Positions 33,224-42,617 of a stretch of 64,000 nt of DNA are shown piece after piece (position 1 is the stretch's first letter; each line of letters opens with the position of its first letter). A model generated the notes under the pieces. That model did not search any database, was not told the DNA's origin, and saw nothing but the letters and a program-made list of their open reading frames with translations. The stretch is from assembly GCF_016862915.1 (NCBI RefSeq), contig NZ_BONW01000019.1, positions 62,001 through 126,000 on the forward strand, in the 5' to 3' direction. A program made the position numbers and the translations under genes. Origin of the DNA: Plantactinospora endophytica. GTDB lineage: Bacteria > Actinomycetota > Actinomycetes > Mycobacteriales > Micromonosporaceae.

Positions 33224-34744
33224 CTATGCATTGCGGCCAACAGACTCTCTGACCCCACGCATCGCAATCTCCTGGGCCGCCTCGAAGTAACTCGTGGCAC
33301 CCCGCGAACCGGGATCGTAGGTCATCACCGACTGGCCGTAGCTCGGAGCCTCCGATACCCGCACGTTGCGCGGGATCACCGCTTGCAGCACCTTGTCGCC
33401 GAAGTGGTTCCGGACGTCCTGCTCCACCGCGTCCGCCAACCGGGTGCGCCGGTCGTACATGGTGAGCAGGATCGTCGAGACCTCCAGGGTCGGGTTCAGG
33501 TGCTGCCGTACCAGGTTGATGTTGTTGATCAGTTGGTTGAGACCCTCCAGGGCGTAGTACTCGCACTGGATCGGGATCAGCACCTCCTGGGCGGCGCAGA
33601 GCGCGTTGACCGTGAGCAGGCCGAGCGAGGGCGGGCAGTCGATGAAGACGTAGTCGAACTTCTCCGGGTGGCCGGCGATCGCCCGGGCCAGCCGCGACTC
33701 CCGGGCCACCACCGAAACCAGCTCGATCTCGGCTCCGGCCAGGTCGATGGTCGCCGGTACGCACCACAGGTCGGGGATGCCCTCGACGCCCTGGGCGACC
33801 TCGGCCAGCGGCACGTTGTCGATCAGGCAGTCGTAGACATCCGGTACACCGGCGTGGTGGGGCACGTTGAGTCCGGTCGAGGCGTTCCCCTGCGGGTCGA
33901 GGTCGACGACGAGGACACGGTTGCCGTGCAGCGCCAGGGCCACCGCCAGGTTGACCGTGGTGGTGGTCTTGCCGACGCCCCCCTTCTGGTTCGCGACGCA
34001 CATGATCCGTGGTCGATCGGGGCGTGGCATCGTCACCTCGCCACTCGGGTTCAGGATTTGCACAGCGCGCATTGCCTCCATTGCCAACGGGGGATCGTCC
34101 TGTTCGCGCGACGGCGTTTCACGTGAAACGTACGCGTCGGGCGGGGTCTCCTCGGGGAAGGGCTCCGGTACCACGGGCGGCGTGTCGGTCGTCGGCTCCG
34201 GCTCGGCCACCCGACGGCCGCTGTCCCGGGCCGCCCCGTCGACACCCGCCGGTGCCGGTGGCCCGACCGGTGCCGCCTGGTCCTGACCACCGACCGGCGC
34301 AGCCACCGGACGCGGCGGTACGTCGGGCGGCGCCGAGAACGTCGGTGCGGTGGCCCGGCCGGCGGGCCGCTGGCGCTCGGTGCCGACCCCGGACTGGTCC
34401 GGCTCCGGTCCGCGCGCCGACTGGCGGGGCAGTTCCGCTGCACCTGCCGAGCCGGACGGCTCCGGCGCGAACGGGGAACCCGGCTGGTGGTACACCGGCG
34501 TGCCCTGCTCCGGCGAGCCGGGTGGCGGCCCGACCCGGGCGGTACCACGACTCGGACCGCGCGGCGGCGTCGAGTCGTACCCGGGTGACTGGCCGTCGGA
34601 GGCGTCGGCTCGACCCTGCGGCCGAGCCCGACCGCTGGCAGACCAACCCTCGTAGTCGGTTTCACGTGAAACATCGGCGCCGCCGGAGTGGTAGCCCCCG
34701 GCGTCCGTCATCTCTGAGTCGTCATACCTACCGTTGTCATGCAC
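33224..34744 (-). CDS. parA: chromosome-partitioning ATPase ParA with long disordered N-terminus
   Basis: Walker-type ATPase that moves ParB-bound origins. The catalytic domain begins near residue 243 and contains NQKGGVGKTTTTVNLA (deviant Walker A), VLVVDLDPQGNAS and FIDCPPSLGLLTVNAL. The preceding ~240 residues are Pro/Gly/Glu-rich and disordered, much longer than in model ParA proteins. Two parS sites lie within this part and each is read as VSRET. The GTG start 34744 has AGGGA about 8 bases upstream; ATG 34711 is an alternative, and a start near the ATPase domain cannot be excluded. Confidence 0.95.
   Translation of the reverse strand: MHDNGRYDDSEMTDAGGYHSGGADVSRETDYEGWSASGRARPQGRADASDGQSPGYDSTPPRGPSRGTARVGPPPGSPEQGTPVYHQPGSPFAPEPSGSAGAAELPRQSARGPEPDQSGVGTERQRPAGRATAPTFSAPPDVPPRPVAAPVGGQDQAAPVGPPAPAGVDGAARDSGRRVAEPEPTTDTPPVVPEPFPEETPPDAYVSRETPSREQDDPPLAMEAMRAVQILNPSGEVTMPRPDRPRIMCVANQKGGVGKTTTTVNLAVALALHGNRVLVVDLDPQGNASTGLNVPHHAGVPDVYDCLIDNVPLAEVAQGVEGIPDLWCVPATIDLAGAEIELVSVVARESRLARAIAGHPEKFDYVFIDCPPSLGLLTVNALCAAQEVLIPIQCEYYALEGLNQLINNINLVRQHLNPTLEVSTILLTMYDRRTRLADAVEQDVRNHFGDKVLQAVIPRNVRVSEAPSYGQSVMTYDPGSRGATSYFEAAQEIAMRGVRESVGRNA
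34115..34130. promoter_or_regulatory. parS: parS site 3, inside parA
   Basis: CGTTTCACGTGAAACG, a perfect palindrome with 14 of 16 consensus bases, inside the ParA coding sequence, where it encodes Val-Ser-Arg-Glu-Thr. Confidence 0.9.
34658..34673. promoter_or_regulatory. parS: parS site 4, inside parA
   Basis: GGTTTCACGTGAAACA, 15 of 16 consensus bases, near the 5' end of parA; the codons read Val-Ser-Arg-Glu-Thr again. Confidence 0.93.
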
Positions 34745-35160
34745 CGTGTCATCCCTGCCAGCTTCGGATGGTGTCGGCCCGGTCAGCGCCCATGCCCGCG
34801 CCTCGGGCGTAGCGTGCGGCCCGGCAAGAAGCAGCGAAGGCCTGAGGCGCCACCCGCTGCCCGGTCTACACTATCGACGCGCGGTCAGCCTACGGCCGCT
34901 GGGCAAATAGGGCCACGGCTGTCCGTAGGATGAAAATGGTGCCGCTGCCCATATCTCTCTGGAACACCGGGTCTGGTCAGTGAATTCGACGACCCCGCCC
35001 GGCCGCCGACAATTGTGCCGGCGGGACAGGCACCGAAGCCATCCGCCACGTCGACCCTTCGTCGGCAACCGACGTCGGAGGCCGAACGGTGCCGTCGACC
35101 GAACGATGCCGTCGACCGTTCGCCGCCGTCACGCCGACGTGGCCTGCGGAAACGTTTCCG
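34745..35160. other. parA upstream region, no gene
   Basis: A 416-base gap between parA and the HAD gene on the same strand. It must hold the parAB promoter. A direct repeat GCCGTCGACCG occurs at 35091-35101 and 35108-35118, and a perfect palindrome lies at its end. No coding frame is convincing. Confidence 0.45.
35147..35160. promoter_or_regulatory. 14-bp palindrome resembling a LacI-type operator
   Basis: CGGAAACGTTTCCG is a perfect palindrome directly next to the HAD stop codon. GAAACGTTTC is the core of many LacI-family operators. It is 400 bases from the parA start, so its target is unclear. Confidence 0.35.
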
Positions 35161-35799
35161 TCAGAGTGCTGCCGGGGCGTCCCCGGAACGGTCCTTCCGG
35201 GCGGAGGTCGGGCGCTGCCGAGGCTGCGGTACCCGTACCGAGGCCATCCCGGCTGCGGTGGCCGCCTGGATGCCGAGCTCCGTGTCCTCGAACACCAGGC
35301 AGGACTGTGCCGGAACGTCCAGCAGGCGGGCGGCGAGCAGGAAGCCCTCCGGGTCGGGCTTGGCCAAGGTGTAGTCGTCGGCGCAGACGAGTACGTCGAA
35401 CTTGTGCAGCAGTCCGAGGGTCTCCAGGGACGCGGTGACCGACTCCCTGGTGCTGCCGGAGACCACGGCCAGCGGAAGCCGCCGGTGCGCCTGGTCGATG
35501 TGGTGCAACACCTCGGGTACGGCCGTCAGACCGGGCAGCAGGTCGCGGTAGCAGTCCTCCCGGCGCCGGGCGATCTCCTCCGCCGGCATGGCGAGGCCCT
35601 GGCTCTCGTTGAGCGTGCCGACGATGTCCACCACCGGGCGGCCGCCCCAGGCGTAGAAGAGATCCTCCGGGAAGTCGCAGTTCCACTCCGCCAGCGCCTG
35701 CTGCCAGGCGGTGTAGTGCAACGGCATCGAGTCGGCGATGGTGCCGTCGCAGTCGAAGAGGTACGCCTGGAACTCGCCGGGCGGCAGGGGCAGCGTCAC
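35161..35799 (-). CDS. HAD-superfamily phosphatase (beta-phosphoglucomutase-like)
   Basis: A 212-residue hydrolase of HAD subfamily IA. Motif I is LFDCDGTIADSMPLHY, motif II VVSGSTRES, motif III lysine in TLAKPDPEGFLLAA and motif IV VFEDTELGIQAATAAGM. The cap domain between motifs I and II is helical, as in YqaB/fructose-1-phosphatase-like sugar phosphatases. The substrate is probably a small sugar phosphate. It sits between rsmG and parA, where mycobacteria have no gene. Confidence 0.88.
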   Translation of the reverse strand: MTLPLPPGEFQAYLFDCDGTIADSMPLHYTAWQQALAEWNCDFPEDLFYAWGGRPVVDIVGTLNESQGLAMPAEEIARRREDCYRDLLPGLTAVPEVLHHIDQAHRRLPLAVVSGSTRESVTASLETLGLLHKFDVLVCADDYTLAKPDPEGFLLAARLLDVPAQSCLVFEDTELGIQAATAAGMASVRVPQPRQRPTSARKDRSGDAPAAL

Positions 35800-35983
35800 C
35801 GGCCCAGGGTATAGCCGGCCCGCCGCCCACCAACTCGCCGGCCGGCCGGACCAACCCGGACGAGCCGTTCGTCAAGCGGGAGGACGTGGCGGGCAGCGAG
35901 CCAGGTGGACTGTGGGTCGAGCGAACGACGAGCCGGCCAGGAGCGCGGCCGAGTCAGGGAACAGTGCGGTGCGGGGAGCGTCG

Positions 35984-36898
35984 CTACCGGGGTCCGCCCG
36001 GCGTACCGCCCCGCCGGCCGCCGGACGTGCGCGACGCGGTTGCCGCCGGACGACCGGCGCGCTCCCGCACCACCTCCACCACGGTCGTCGGCGGGTCGAC
36101 CACGCCACGGCCACCCTGTCGGACAACCGGTGCCGAACCGCCGAGCCGGCGTACCACCTCGGCGTGCTCGGCCACCTCGTCGGCCGCGCTGGCCCCCTTG
36201 AGCGCCAGCAGCCGACCGCCGGGCACCGCGAGCGGAAGGCACCAACCGGCGAGCCGGTCGAGCGGCGCGACGGCACGGGCCGTCACGATGTCGGCCGGTA
36301 CCCGCAGGTCGGCCGGAAGGTCGGCCAGTTCCACCGGAGCGCCGGGAGCCGCTGGAAGCGGGCCGCCGGTCCGGCCGGCACGGGTCGGACGACGACGCCG
36401 ACCACCGGCACCCTCGCGCCGGCTCGCCGCCAGTTCCTCCGCCCGGGCCCGCAGTACCGTGACGGTCTCCCCGAGGTCGAGTGCGTCGACCACCTCGGCC
36501 AGGAACACGGCCCGCCGGGCCAGCGGCTCGACCAGCGTGATTGTCAGGTCCGGACGGGCGATCGCGAGGACGATTCCGGGCAGCCCGGCGCCCGAACCTA
36601 CGTCCACGATGGAGCTTCCGGTCGGGATGAACTCCGCCACCGCGGCGCAGTTGAGCAGGTGCCGGTCCCAGATCCGGGGCGTCTCCCGGGGGCCGATCAG
36701 ACCGCGCAGCACACCGGGACCGGCCAGCAGTTCCGCGTACGTGGCCGCGAGCGGCAGCCGGTCCGCGAAGAGGGTACGGGCGGGTTCGACGAGTTCGGCC
36801 GGCAGCGGTACCGCCGGCACGGTGTCCTGCCCGACGTGCACAGGCAACGGCCCGGGCGGCGACTCGCCACCCGGGCCGGAAACGGAACGGTTCGTCAT
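35984..36898 (-). CDS. rsmG: 16S rRNA (guanine-N7)-methyltransferase RsmG (GidB)
   Basis: Methylates G527 of 16S rRNA (E. coli numbering); loss of the enzyme in other bacteria gives low-level streptomycin resistance. The 304-residue protein has the RsmG entry IWDRHLLNCAAVAEFI, the SAM-binding IVDVGSGAGLPGIVLAI and VTARAVAPLDRLAGWCLPL. A basic, Gly/Arg-rich insertion of about 30 residues (EGAGGRRRRPTRAGRTGG) and a disordered C-tail make it longer than the ~215-residue norm. ATG 36898 lies 7 bases after the jag stop, indicating an operon. Confidence 0.95.
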   Translation of the reverse strand: MTNRSVSGPGGESPPGPLPVHVGQDTVPAVPLPAELVEPARTLFADRLPLAATYAELLAGPGVLRGLIGPRETPRIWDRHLLNCAAVAEFIPTGSSIVDVGSGAGLPGIVLAIARPDLTITLVEPLARRAVFLAEVVDALDLGETVTVLRARAEELAASRREGAGGRRRRPTRAGRTGGPLPAAPGAPVELADLPADLRVPADIVTARAVAPLDRLAGWCLPLAVPGGRLLALKGASAADEVAEHAEVVRRLGGSAPVVRQGGRGVVDPPTTVVEVVRERAGRPAATASRTSGGRRGGTPGGPR

Positions 36899-36905
36899 CG
36901 ACCGC

Positions 36906-37619
36906 TCAGTCGACCGGACGTACGACGATCCGACGGTTCGGCTCGACGCCCTCCGACTCGCTCTCCACCCCGGTGATGGCGTTGACCACGTCGTGCACGC
37001 ACTTGCGCTCGAAGGCGGACATCGGCTCCAGCCGTACGGCCTCGCCGTGCTGCTTGACCTTCTCCACGGCGTTCTTGGCGACCGCGGACAGCTCCTTGCG
37101 GCGGGTCGCCCGGTAGCCACCGACGTCCAGCAGCAGCCGGCTCGGCGAACCGGTCTGCCGGAACACGGCCAGCCGGGTCAGCTCCTGGAGCGCCTCCAGG
37201 GTGGCGCCCCGCTGCCCGACCAGCGCCTGCAACCGCCCGCCGACGACCTCGACCACCGGCCGGCCGGCCGAGACCAGCTCGTCGATGTCGCCGTCGTAGT
37301 CGAGGATGTCGAGCAGCCCTTCGACGTAGTCCGCGGCGATCTCGCTCTGCCGGAACAGGTCGGCGTCGCTGGTGGCCCCGGCCGGCCGGCCGCCGTTGGT
37401 CGCCTTGGCGGCCTCGCCGCTTTCCTCGTCTTCCTCGTCCTCGTCCTCTTCGCCGTCCACGTCGTCCGCGTCGGCCACGTCGTCCGGGCGGACGTCCGTG
37501 TTGTCCCCGGCAACCGTGGCGGTCTCGGTGGTCTCGGCCTCCGCAGGCGTACCCGCCGACAGGACCGGATCGGTGTCGCCGATGGGCTGCTCGGCGCGCG
37601 GAATACTGGTGTCGGTCAC
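36906..37619 (-). CDS. jag: RNA-binding protein Jag/KhpB (KH and R3H domains)
   Basis: A 237-residue RNA-binding protein linked to cell elongation and division in other bacteria. An acidic, disordered N-terminus (with a long Glu/Asp stretch near residues 45-65) precedes the KH domain (about 90-160, GGRLQALVGQRGATLEALQELTRLA) and the C-terminal R3H domain (about 165-237, SAFERKCVHDVVNAITGVESESEGVEPNRRIVV). Its place between yidC and rsmG is conserved. Confidence 0.93.
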   Translation of the reverse strand: MTDTSIPRAEQPIGDTDPVLSAGTPAEAETTETATVAGDNTDVRPDDVADADDVDGEEDEDEEDEESGEAAKATNGGRPAGATSDADLFRQSEIAADYVEGLLDILDYDGDIDELVSAGRPVVEVVGGRLQALVGQRGATLEALQELTRLAVFRQTGSPSRLLLDVGGYRATRRKELSAVAKNAVEKVKQHGEAVRLEPMSAFERKCVHDVVNAITGVESESEGVEPNRRIVVRPVD

Positions 37620-37800
37620 CGTCTCATCTCCGTACTCTCTCGGCCGGACCGTACGGTCCCGCTGGTTTCCCGGGGCCCGGCGGGAGATCGCCGAGTGCCA
37701 CGGGCACGTCTTTGCGGGCAGCGGTGCCCGTCGTCGCGGGGCGCGGCGGACTCCGGTCCGGCGCCAGCGCTGGCGGCAGCACGGCCCAGAAGTCCTACCG

Positions 37801-37832
37801 GGCCACCGACCGACTAGTTGCGGTCGGTGGCC
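37801..37832 (-). terminator. hairpin between yidC and jag
   Basis: GGCCACCGACCG (37801-37812) pairs perfectly with CGGTCGGTGGCC (37821-37832) over an 8-base loop. It lies just past the yidC stop and 180 bases before jag, so the rnpA-yidD-yidC transcript may end here and jag-rsmG start from a promoter in 37620-37800. Confidence 0.75.
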
Positions 37833-37839
37833 GGTCGCG

Positions 37840-38895
37840 TCAACCCTGACGCTTCGCCGGACGACCCTTCTTGGGGTTGACCGGTTTGGCGCCCGGCTTG
37901 GGGGCGAGCGCCTTGGTGTCGACGGCCGGCTTCTCCGGCTGCGCGCCGTTGGCCTTGGACCGCCCGAACCGCCCGGCGGGCTTCGCCGGCTTGCCCGGCT
38001 GCGCCTGGTTGCGGGAGTCGGTGGTACGACGGTTGCCGGTCCCGGTGCCGGTGCCGGTGGGGCGGCGGGTCGACTCGCCCGGCTTCGGCAGCCGGCTGGG
38101 GGTGGGCGGCGGCGGGTACTTGCGCAGCACCCACTGCTGCTGGCCGAGGGTGAAGAGGTTGTTGGTCACCCAGTAGATGACCACGCCGATCGGGAAGATC
38201 GCACCGGAGACCAGCAGCGAGGCCGGGATGCCGTAGAGCATCAGCCGCTGGATCATGCGCTGCTGCGGGTCCTCGGCCCAGCCGGTCTTGAGGATCATCT
38301 GCCGGCTGGTCAGGTAGGTGGTGGCGATCATGATGGCCACCAGCACACCGGCCAGGATCTTGACGGAGACGCCGTTGGCGTTCAGCCGGGCCAGCTCGGC
38401 GGCGGTGGAACCGAACTTGCCGGCGATCGGCACGTCGAAGAGCCGGGCGTGGGTGGCGCTCTCGAACTGCTCGGCGGTCCAGCCGTACCGGGTCTTGCCC
38501 TGGTTGGCCGGGTCGAGCCGGCGGAGCACGTGGAAGAGGCCGATGAAGACCGGAGCCTGCAGGAAGATCGGAAGGCAGCCCATCAGCGGGTTGGCCTTCT
38601 CCTTCCGGTAGAGCTCCATCATCTCCTTCTGGAGCGTCTCCCGGTCACCCTTGTGCTTCTCCTGGAGCGCCTTCAGCTGGGGCTGGAGCGCCTGCATCGC
38701 CCGCTGCGACTTGATCTGCTTGACGAAGATCGGGAAGAGGATCACCCGCAGGGTGACCACCAGGAAGATGATCGCCAGGATCCAGGACCAGTTGGTGCCC
38801 AGGACCGCCCCCGCCGACACCCCGATGGCGTCCCAGGCGGAGTGCCACAGCAGCAGGATCCACGAGATCGCCCAGTAGATCCAGTCGAGACTCAA
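37840..38895 (-). CDS. yidC: membrane protein insertase YidC
   Basis: Inserts and folds inner-membrane proteins with or without SecYEG. The 351-residue protein has the actinobacterial short form: an N-terminal helix, the Oxa1 core ([41 protein letters not shown], then [20 protein letters not shown], and helices near residues 175-195 and 220-250) and a basic Pro/Lys-rich C-tail that can contact ribosomes. Its start overlaps the yidD stop by four bases. Confidence 0.96.
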   Translation of the reverse strand: MSLDWIYWAISWILLLWHSAWDAIGVSAGAVLGTNWSWILAIIFLVVTLRVILFPIFVKQIKSQRAMQALQPQLKALQEKHKGDRETLQKEMMELYRKEKANPLMGCLPIFLQAPVFIGLFHVLRRLDPANQGKTRYGWTAEQFESATHARLFDVPIAGKFGSTAAELARLNANGVSVKILAGVLVAIMIATTYLTSRQMILKTGWAEDPQQRMIQRLMLYGIPASLLVSGAIFPIGVVIYWVTNNLFTLGQQQWVLRKYPPPPTPSRLPKPGESTRRPTGTGTGTGNRRTTDSRNQAQPGKPAKPAGRFGRSKANGAQPEKPAVDTKALAPKPGAKPVNPKKGRPAKRQG

Positions 38896-39185
38896 TTCGG
38901 GGCTCCAGTCACATCGGCATGGCGGCGTGCGCCCGGCTCCGGCACCGGGTCATATCCACCGGGGTGGAAGGGGTGGCAGCGCAACAACCGCCGGACCGCC
39001 AGGACGACTCCCCGAAGCGCACCGTGCCGCGAGACCGCCTCCAGGGCGTACGCGCTGCACGACGGGTAGAACCGACAGCGGGCCGGCAGCGCCGGGCTTA
39101 TCCAACGACGGTACGCGACGATGGCTCCCGCCAGCACTCGGGCACCGAGTGTCATCCCGGACGTACGGTCGAGAGGCGCCGTCAT
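38892..39185 (-). CDS. yidD: membrane protein insertion efficiency factor YidD
   Basis: A 97-residue protein that assists YidC-dependent insertion. The family signature [20 protein letters not shown] and [18 protein letters not shown] is complete, with an N-terminal amphipathic segment. It overlaps rnpA and yidC by four bases on either side, so the three are translationally coupled. Confidence 0.95.
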   Translation of the reverse strand: MTAPLDRTSGMTLGARVLAGAIVAYRRWISPALPARCRFYPSCSAYALEAVSRHGALRGVVLAVRRLLRCHPFHPGGYDPVPEPGARRHADVTGAPN

Positions 39186-39622
39186 CGGGGCCGCCGGGAG
39201 GACTTCCGGGGGGCCAGTGCCGCCGTGATCGCGGCGTCCAGGTCGGTGCCGAGCCGGGCGTACGACGCGTCGGCGGCGCCGGGCAGCGCGCGTACGACCA
39301 GGGTGGTGCCGGGCGGTAGGGCCGGCAGCCGGTCGCGGACCAGGTGCCGCAGGCGGCGCCGGACCCTGTTCCGGACCACCGCGCCGCCGACCGCCTTGGA
39401 GACGACGAAGCCGGCCCGGGCCGGCGCGGGAGGCTGTCCCGCACCGGCACGAGCCGGCTCCGATGTCGTCGTCAGGGAAGGAGTCGCCGGGGAGGAAGCC
39501 GGCTCCGGGGTACCGGCCGAATGGAGATGGACCACCACGGATCCCCGATTGGCCCGGCGCCCACCCCGGATCGCCGCGGCGAAGTCACTGCTGCGCCGCA
39601 GTCGCTGTGCGGCCGCCAGCAC
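39182..39622 (-). CDS. rnpA: ribonuclease P protein component
   Basis: Protein subunit of RNase P, which matures the 5' ends of tRNAs. The 146-residue protein has the core [21 protein letters not shown], the [28 protein letters not shown]-binding helix and a Leu-rich C-part. Residues about 37-68 are an Ala/Pro/Ser-rich insertion not found in standard ~120-residue RnpA. It follows rpmH by 35 bases. Confidence 0.95.
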   Translation of the reverse strand: MLAAAQRLRRSSDFAAAIRGGRRANRGSVVVHLHSAGTPEPASSPATPSLTTTSEPARAGAGQPPAPARAGFVVSKAVGGAVVRNRVRRRLRHLVRDRLPALPPGTTLVVRALPGAADASYARLGTDLDAAITAALAPRKSSRRPR

Positions 39623-39657
39623 GACTGCCTACATCCCCGGACCGGCCTTGCCAGCCG

Positions 39658-39795
39658 TCAGGCCGACAGGCGGGCGCGACCCTTGCCACGGCGGGCGGAG
39701 ATGATGGCGCGACCAGCCCGGGTGCGCATGCGCAGCCGGAAGCCGTGGGTCTTCGCGCGGCGGCGGTTGTTCGGCTGGAAGGTGCGCTTGCTCAC
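39658..39795 (-). CDS. rpmH: 50S ribosomal protein L34
   Basis: A 45-residue basic protein of the large ribosomal subunit: [30 protein letters not shown] and GKGRARLSA. The GTG start at 39795 has GGAGAG about 6 bases upstream; the frame continues upstream to 39906, but that part has no similarity. It faces away from dnaA, with the origin-side gap between. Confidence 0.97.
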   Translation of the reverse strand: MSKRTFQPNNRRRAKTHGFRLRMRTRAGRAIISARRGKGRARLSA

Positions 39796-40484
39796 GTCAA
39801 ACTCTCCGTCGTCGTACGCCCCGGTCGTGCGACAGCGGGGTCGTGTGATTGTCTGGCGTTGGTCGCCGGAGCGGCCGGATGTCGATGCCGCCCAAGCGTC
39901 AGCCACGGCCCGTGCGGGACCGCGGTCAACAGTCTTCCATCACCCTAGCAGAGGGCGACAGAGCAACCGTCGGAGCCTACGCAGCCCGACAACGACCGTC
40001 AAACGTCATGATCGGCAGCTCATGACCGGCACCTCGTGACCGGCAGCCGGACGACTGCCGGCCGACCGGGCGTACCCGAGCGGGCCGGGCCGGCGGCAGG
40101 AGCGCCGACCGGCGTTTTTCCCTGATGTTGACAAGGTCCCGCCCGGGCCGACGGTTGAAGGGTTGTGGACAACGCTGTTAGCGTGCCCGATTGCACGTCA
40201 GCGTCAAGGGGTGGGGATGCCGCTGACGGGCAAAACCGGACAAGCTCGTCGATCGTTCGACAGATGAACCCGCGTCAACGCCGGTCGGGCCCGGGGGCAG
40301 ACGACACGGACGCCCGGCCGGGCGACACAATCGGTCGATACACAGGCTGTGGATAACCTGTGGACGGCGCCGGCAACCGCCGGGCGCCGCGTCGTGCCTG
40401 TTCGAGCACGTCAGCAAGCCTGGAACGGTCGACTGGGACGGCAACGGCGGCCGGAGACGCAGAGGCGATGGGGGTGGCGCGACC
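39796..40484 (+). other. rpmH-dnaA intergenic region with DnaA boxes
   Basis: A 689-base gap holding divergent rpmH and dnaA promoters. DnaA boxes: TGTGGACAA (40164-40172), TGTGGATAA (40348-40356, perfect) and TGTGGACGG (40359-40367, weak). They suggest autoregulation of dnaA. A TTGACA at 40128-40133 has no good -10 partner at 16-18 bases. No gene is seen. Confidence 0.7.
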
Positions 40485-42551
40485 GTGGCCGACACGATCG
40501 ACCTTGGCGCGGTGTGGGCGGCGACGACAGAGGAACTGGCCGACGAGATCATTTCGGCCCAGCAGCGCGCCTACCTCCGGCTGACCCGTCTGCACACGAT
40601 CATCGAGGACACCGCGCTGCTCTCCGTGCCGGACGCCTTCACCCGGGACGTGATCGAGTCCCGGCTCCGCCCGGCGATCACCGAGGCCCTCTCCCGCCGG
40701 CTCGGCCGGGCGGTCCAGGTGGCGGTCACCGTACGTCCGCCGGAGGACGGTCAGACCCGCCCGCCGGTCACCGGCTACCCGATCGGGACCGAGCCGACCG
40801 GGCCGGCCGTACCGCCGGGATATCCGGGGGGGCCGGGCCATCCCGGCGGTGCCGCACCGGCCGGCGGGTACGACGACGCCGATCCGCCGGGCGGCTACCC
40901 CGGGCCGAATCCGGGCGGCGGCTACGGCGACCGGGAACCCGCCGGCTACGCCGATCCGGAGCCGGGCGTCGGGTACCGCACCGAGCCGCTCCGCTTTCCC
41001 GGTGCCGAGCACGAGTACCCGGCCCGGCCGGAGCAGGAGTTCCCGACCGGTCCGGTGGCCGGCGCCGACGTACCCGAACATCACAACCCCGTTCCGGACC
41101 AGGCCGCCGGACGCAAGCCTCCGCCGTTCACCGGCTCGGCGCAGGTGCCGCCCGGCGGTGCGGCCCGGCCGCCCGGTCGGCCCGACGGCCCCCGGGGCAA
41201 CCTGATCCCGGCCAGCCGCGACGGCCAGGAGACGCTGTTCAGCGCGCCGTACCCCGAGCCGTACCGGCCGACCGCGCCGCACCAGGACCGACGGAACTTC
41301 GACGAGCGGGGCGCCGGCACCGGCGACCTCGGCCAGTTCGGTGTCGACCACCGGCCGGCCGACCGCCGCTACCACGACGGGCGGGACGGCGGCGGACGGC
41401 TCGGGCCGGGGCGGGACGGCCCCGACAACGGGCCGGGCCGGGGCGGTGCCTTCGCCGACCAGCGCCCGGGCGGGCGGGACGACCGCCGACCGGGCGGGGT
41501 CGGCGGCGCCGGAGACGTCGGCGGCAACCGACTGAACCCGAAGTACATGTTCGAGACGTTCGTCATCGGCTCGTCCAACCGGTTCGCCCACGCCGCCTCG
41601 GTCGCGGTCGCCGAGTCGCCGGCCAAGGCGTACAACCCGCTGTTCATCTACGGCCACTCCGGGCTGGGCAAGACCCACCTGCTGCACGCCATCGGGCACT
41701 ACGCCACCACGCTGGGCAACGCCCGCTCGGTCCGGTACGTCTCGACCGAGGAGTTCACCAACGACTTCATCAACTCGCTCCGGGACGACAAGACCAGTGC
41801 GTTCCAGCGCCGCTACCGCGACGTCGACATCCTGCTGATCGACGACATCCAGTTCCTGGAGAACCGCGAGCGGACCCAGGAGGAGTTCTTCCACACCTTC
41901 AACACGTTGCACAACGCCAACAAGCAGATCGTGATCACCTCGGACCGGAAGCCGAGGGACCTGGCGACGCTGGAGGACCGGCTGCGTACCCGCTTCGAGT
42001 GGGGGCTGCTCGCCGACATCCAGCCGCCGGACCTGGAGACCCGGATCGCGATCCTGCAGAAGAAGGCGGCCCAGGAGCGGCTCTTCGCCCCGCCGGACGT
42101 ACTGGAGTTCATCGCCTCCCGGATCGCCAGCTCGATCCGGGAACTGGAGGGTGCGCTGATCCGGGTCACCGCGTTCGCGTCGCTGACCCGGTCGCCGGTC
42201 GAGTTGTCGCTGGCCGAGGAGGTGCTCCGGGACTTCATCCCGGACGGCTCCGGTCCGGAGATCACCGCGGACCAGATCATGATCTCCACCGCCGACTACT
42301 TCGGGGTGAGCCTGGAGGACCTGCGCGGGCAGTCCCGGTCCCGGGTACTGGTGAACGCCCGCCAGGTGGCGATGTACCTGTGCCGTGAGCTGACCGACCT
42401 GTCGCTGCCCCGGATCGGCCAGGCGTTCGGCGGCCGGGACCACACCACGGTGATGCACGCGGACCGGAAGATCCGGCAGCAGATGGCGGAACGCCGCTCG
42501 CTCTACAACCAGATCGCCGAGCTGACGAACCGGATCAAGCAGAACACCTGA
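40485..42551 (+). CDS. dnaA: chromosomal replication initiator DnaA
   Basis: AAA+ protein that melts oriC. The 688-residue protein has domain I (about 1-85), a long disordered Gly/Pro/Asp-rich domain II (about 86-345), the ATPase domain III with [21 protein letters not shown], the Walker [14 protein letters not shown] and sensor residues, and domain IV with the DnaA-box recognition helix [25 protein letters not shown]. The long domain II is usual for high-GC actinobacteria but adds about 160 residues over the mycobacterial protein. GTG 40485 is the start. Confidence 0.98.
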   Translation: MADTIDLGAVWAATTEELADEIISAQQRAYLRLTRLHTIIEDTALLSVPDAFTRDVIESRLRPAITEALSRRLGRAVQVAVTVRPPEDGQTRPPVTGYPIGTEPTGPAVPPGYPGGPGHPGGAAPAGGYDDADPPGGYPGPNPGGGYGDREPAGYADPEPGVGYRTEPLRFPGAEHEYPARPEQEFPTGPVAGADVPEHHNPVPDQAAGRKPPPFTGSAQVPPGGAARPPGRPDGPRGNLIPASRDGQETLFSAPYPEPYRPTAPHQDRRNFDERGAGTGDLGQFGVDHRPADRRYHDGRDGGGRLGPGRDGPDNGPGRGGAFADQRPGGRDDRRPGGVGGAGDVGGNRLNPKYMFETFVIGSSNRFAHAASVAVAESPAKAYNPLFIYGHSGLGKTHLLHAIGHYATTLGNARSVRYVSTEEFTNDFINSLRDDKTSAFQRRYRDVDILLIDDIQFLENRERTQEEFFHTFNTLHNANKQIVITSDRKPRDLATLEDRLRTRFEWGLLADIQPPDLETRIAILQKKAAQERLFAPPDVLEFIASRIASSIRELEGALIRVTAFASLTRSPVELSLAEEVLRDFIPDGSGPEITADQIMISTADYFGVSLEDLRGQSRSRVLVNARQVAMYLCRELTDLSLPRIGQAFGGRDHTTVMHADRKIRQQMAERRSLYNQIAELTNRIKQNT

Positions 42552-42568
42552 GCCACCCGAGACGCACC

Positions 42569-42617
42569 GGCGAGGGCCGGGTACGGGCCGAACCGGTCCC
42601 GGTACCCGGCCCTCGCC
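42569..42617 (+). terminator. terminator after dnaA
   Basis: GGCGAGGGCCGGGTAC (42569-42584) pairs perfectly with GTACCCGGCCCTCGCC (42602-42617), a 16-bp stem starting 18 bases past the dnaA stop. Confidence 0.9.

Noticed and set aside
31976-34126. 716-codon plus-strand open frame opposite parAB
   Set aside because: An antisense shadow; ParA and ParB motifs are clear on the other strand.
40128-40133. TTGACA considered as the dnaA promoter -35
   Set aside because: No acceptable -10 hexamer lies 16-18 bases downstream.
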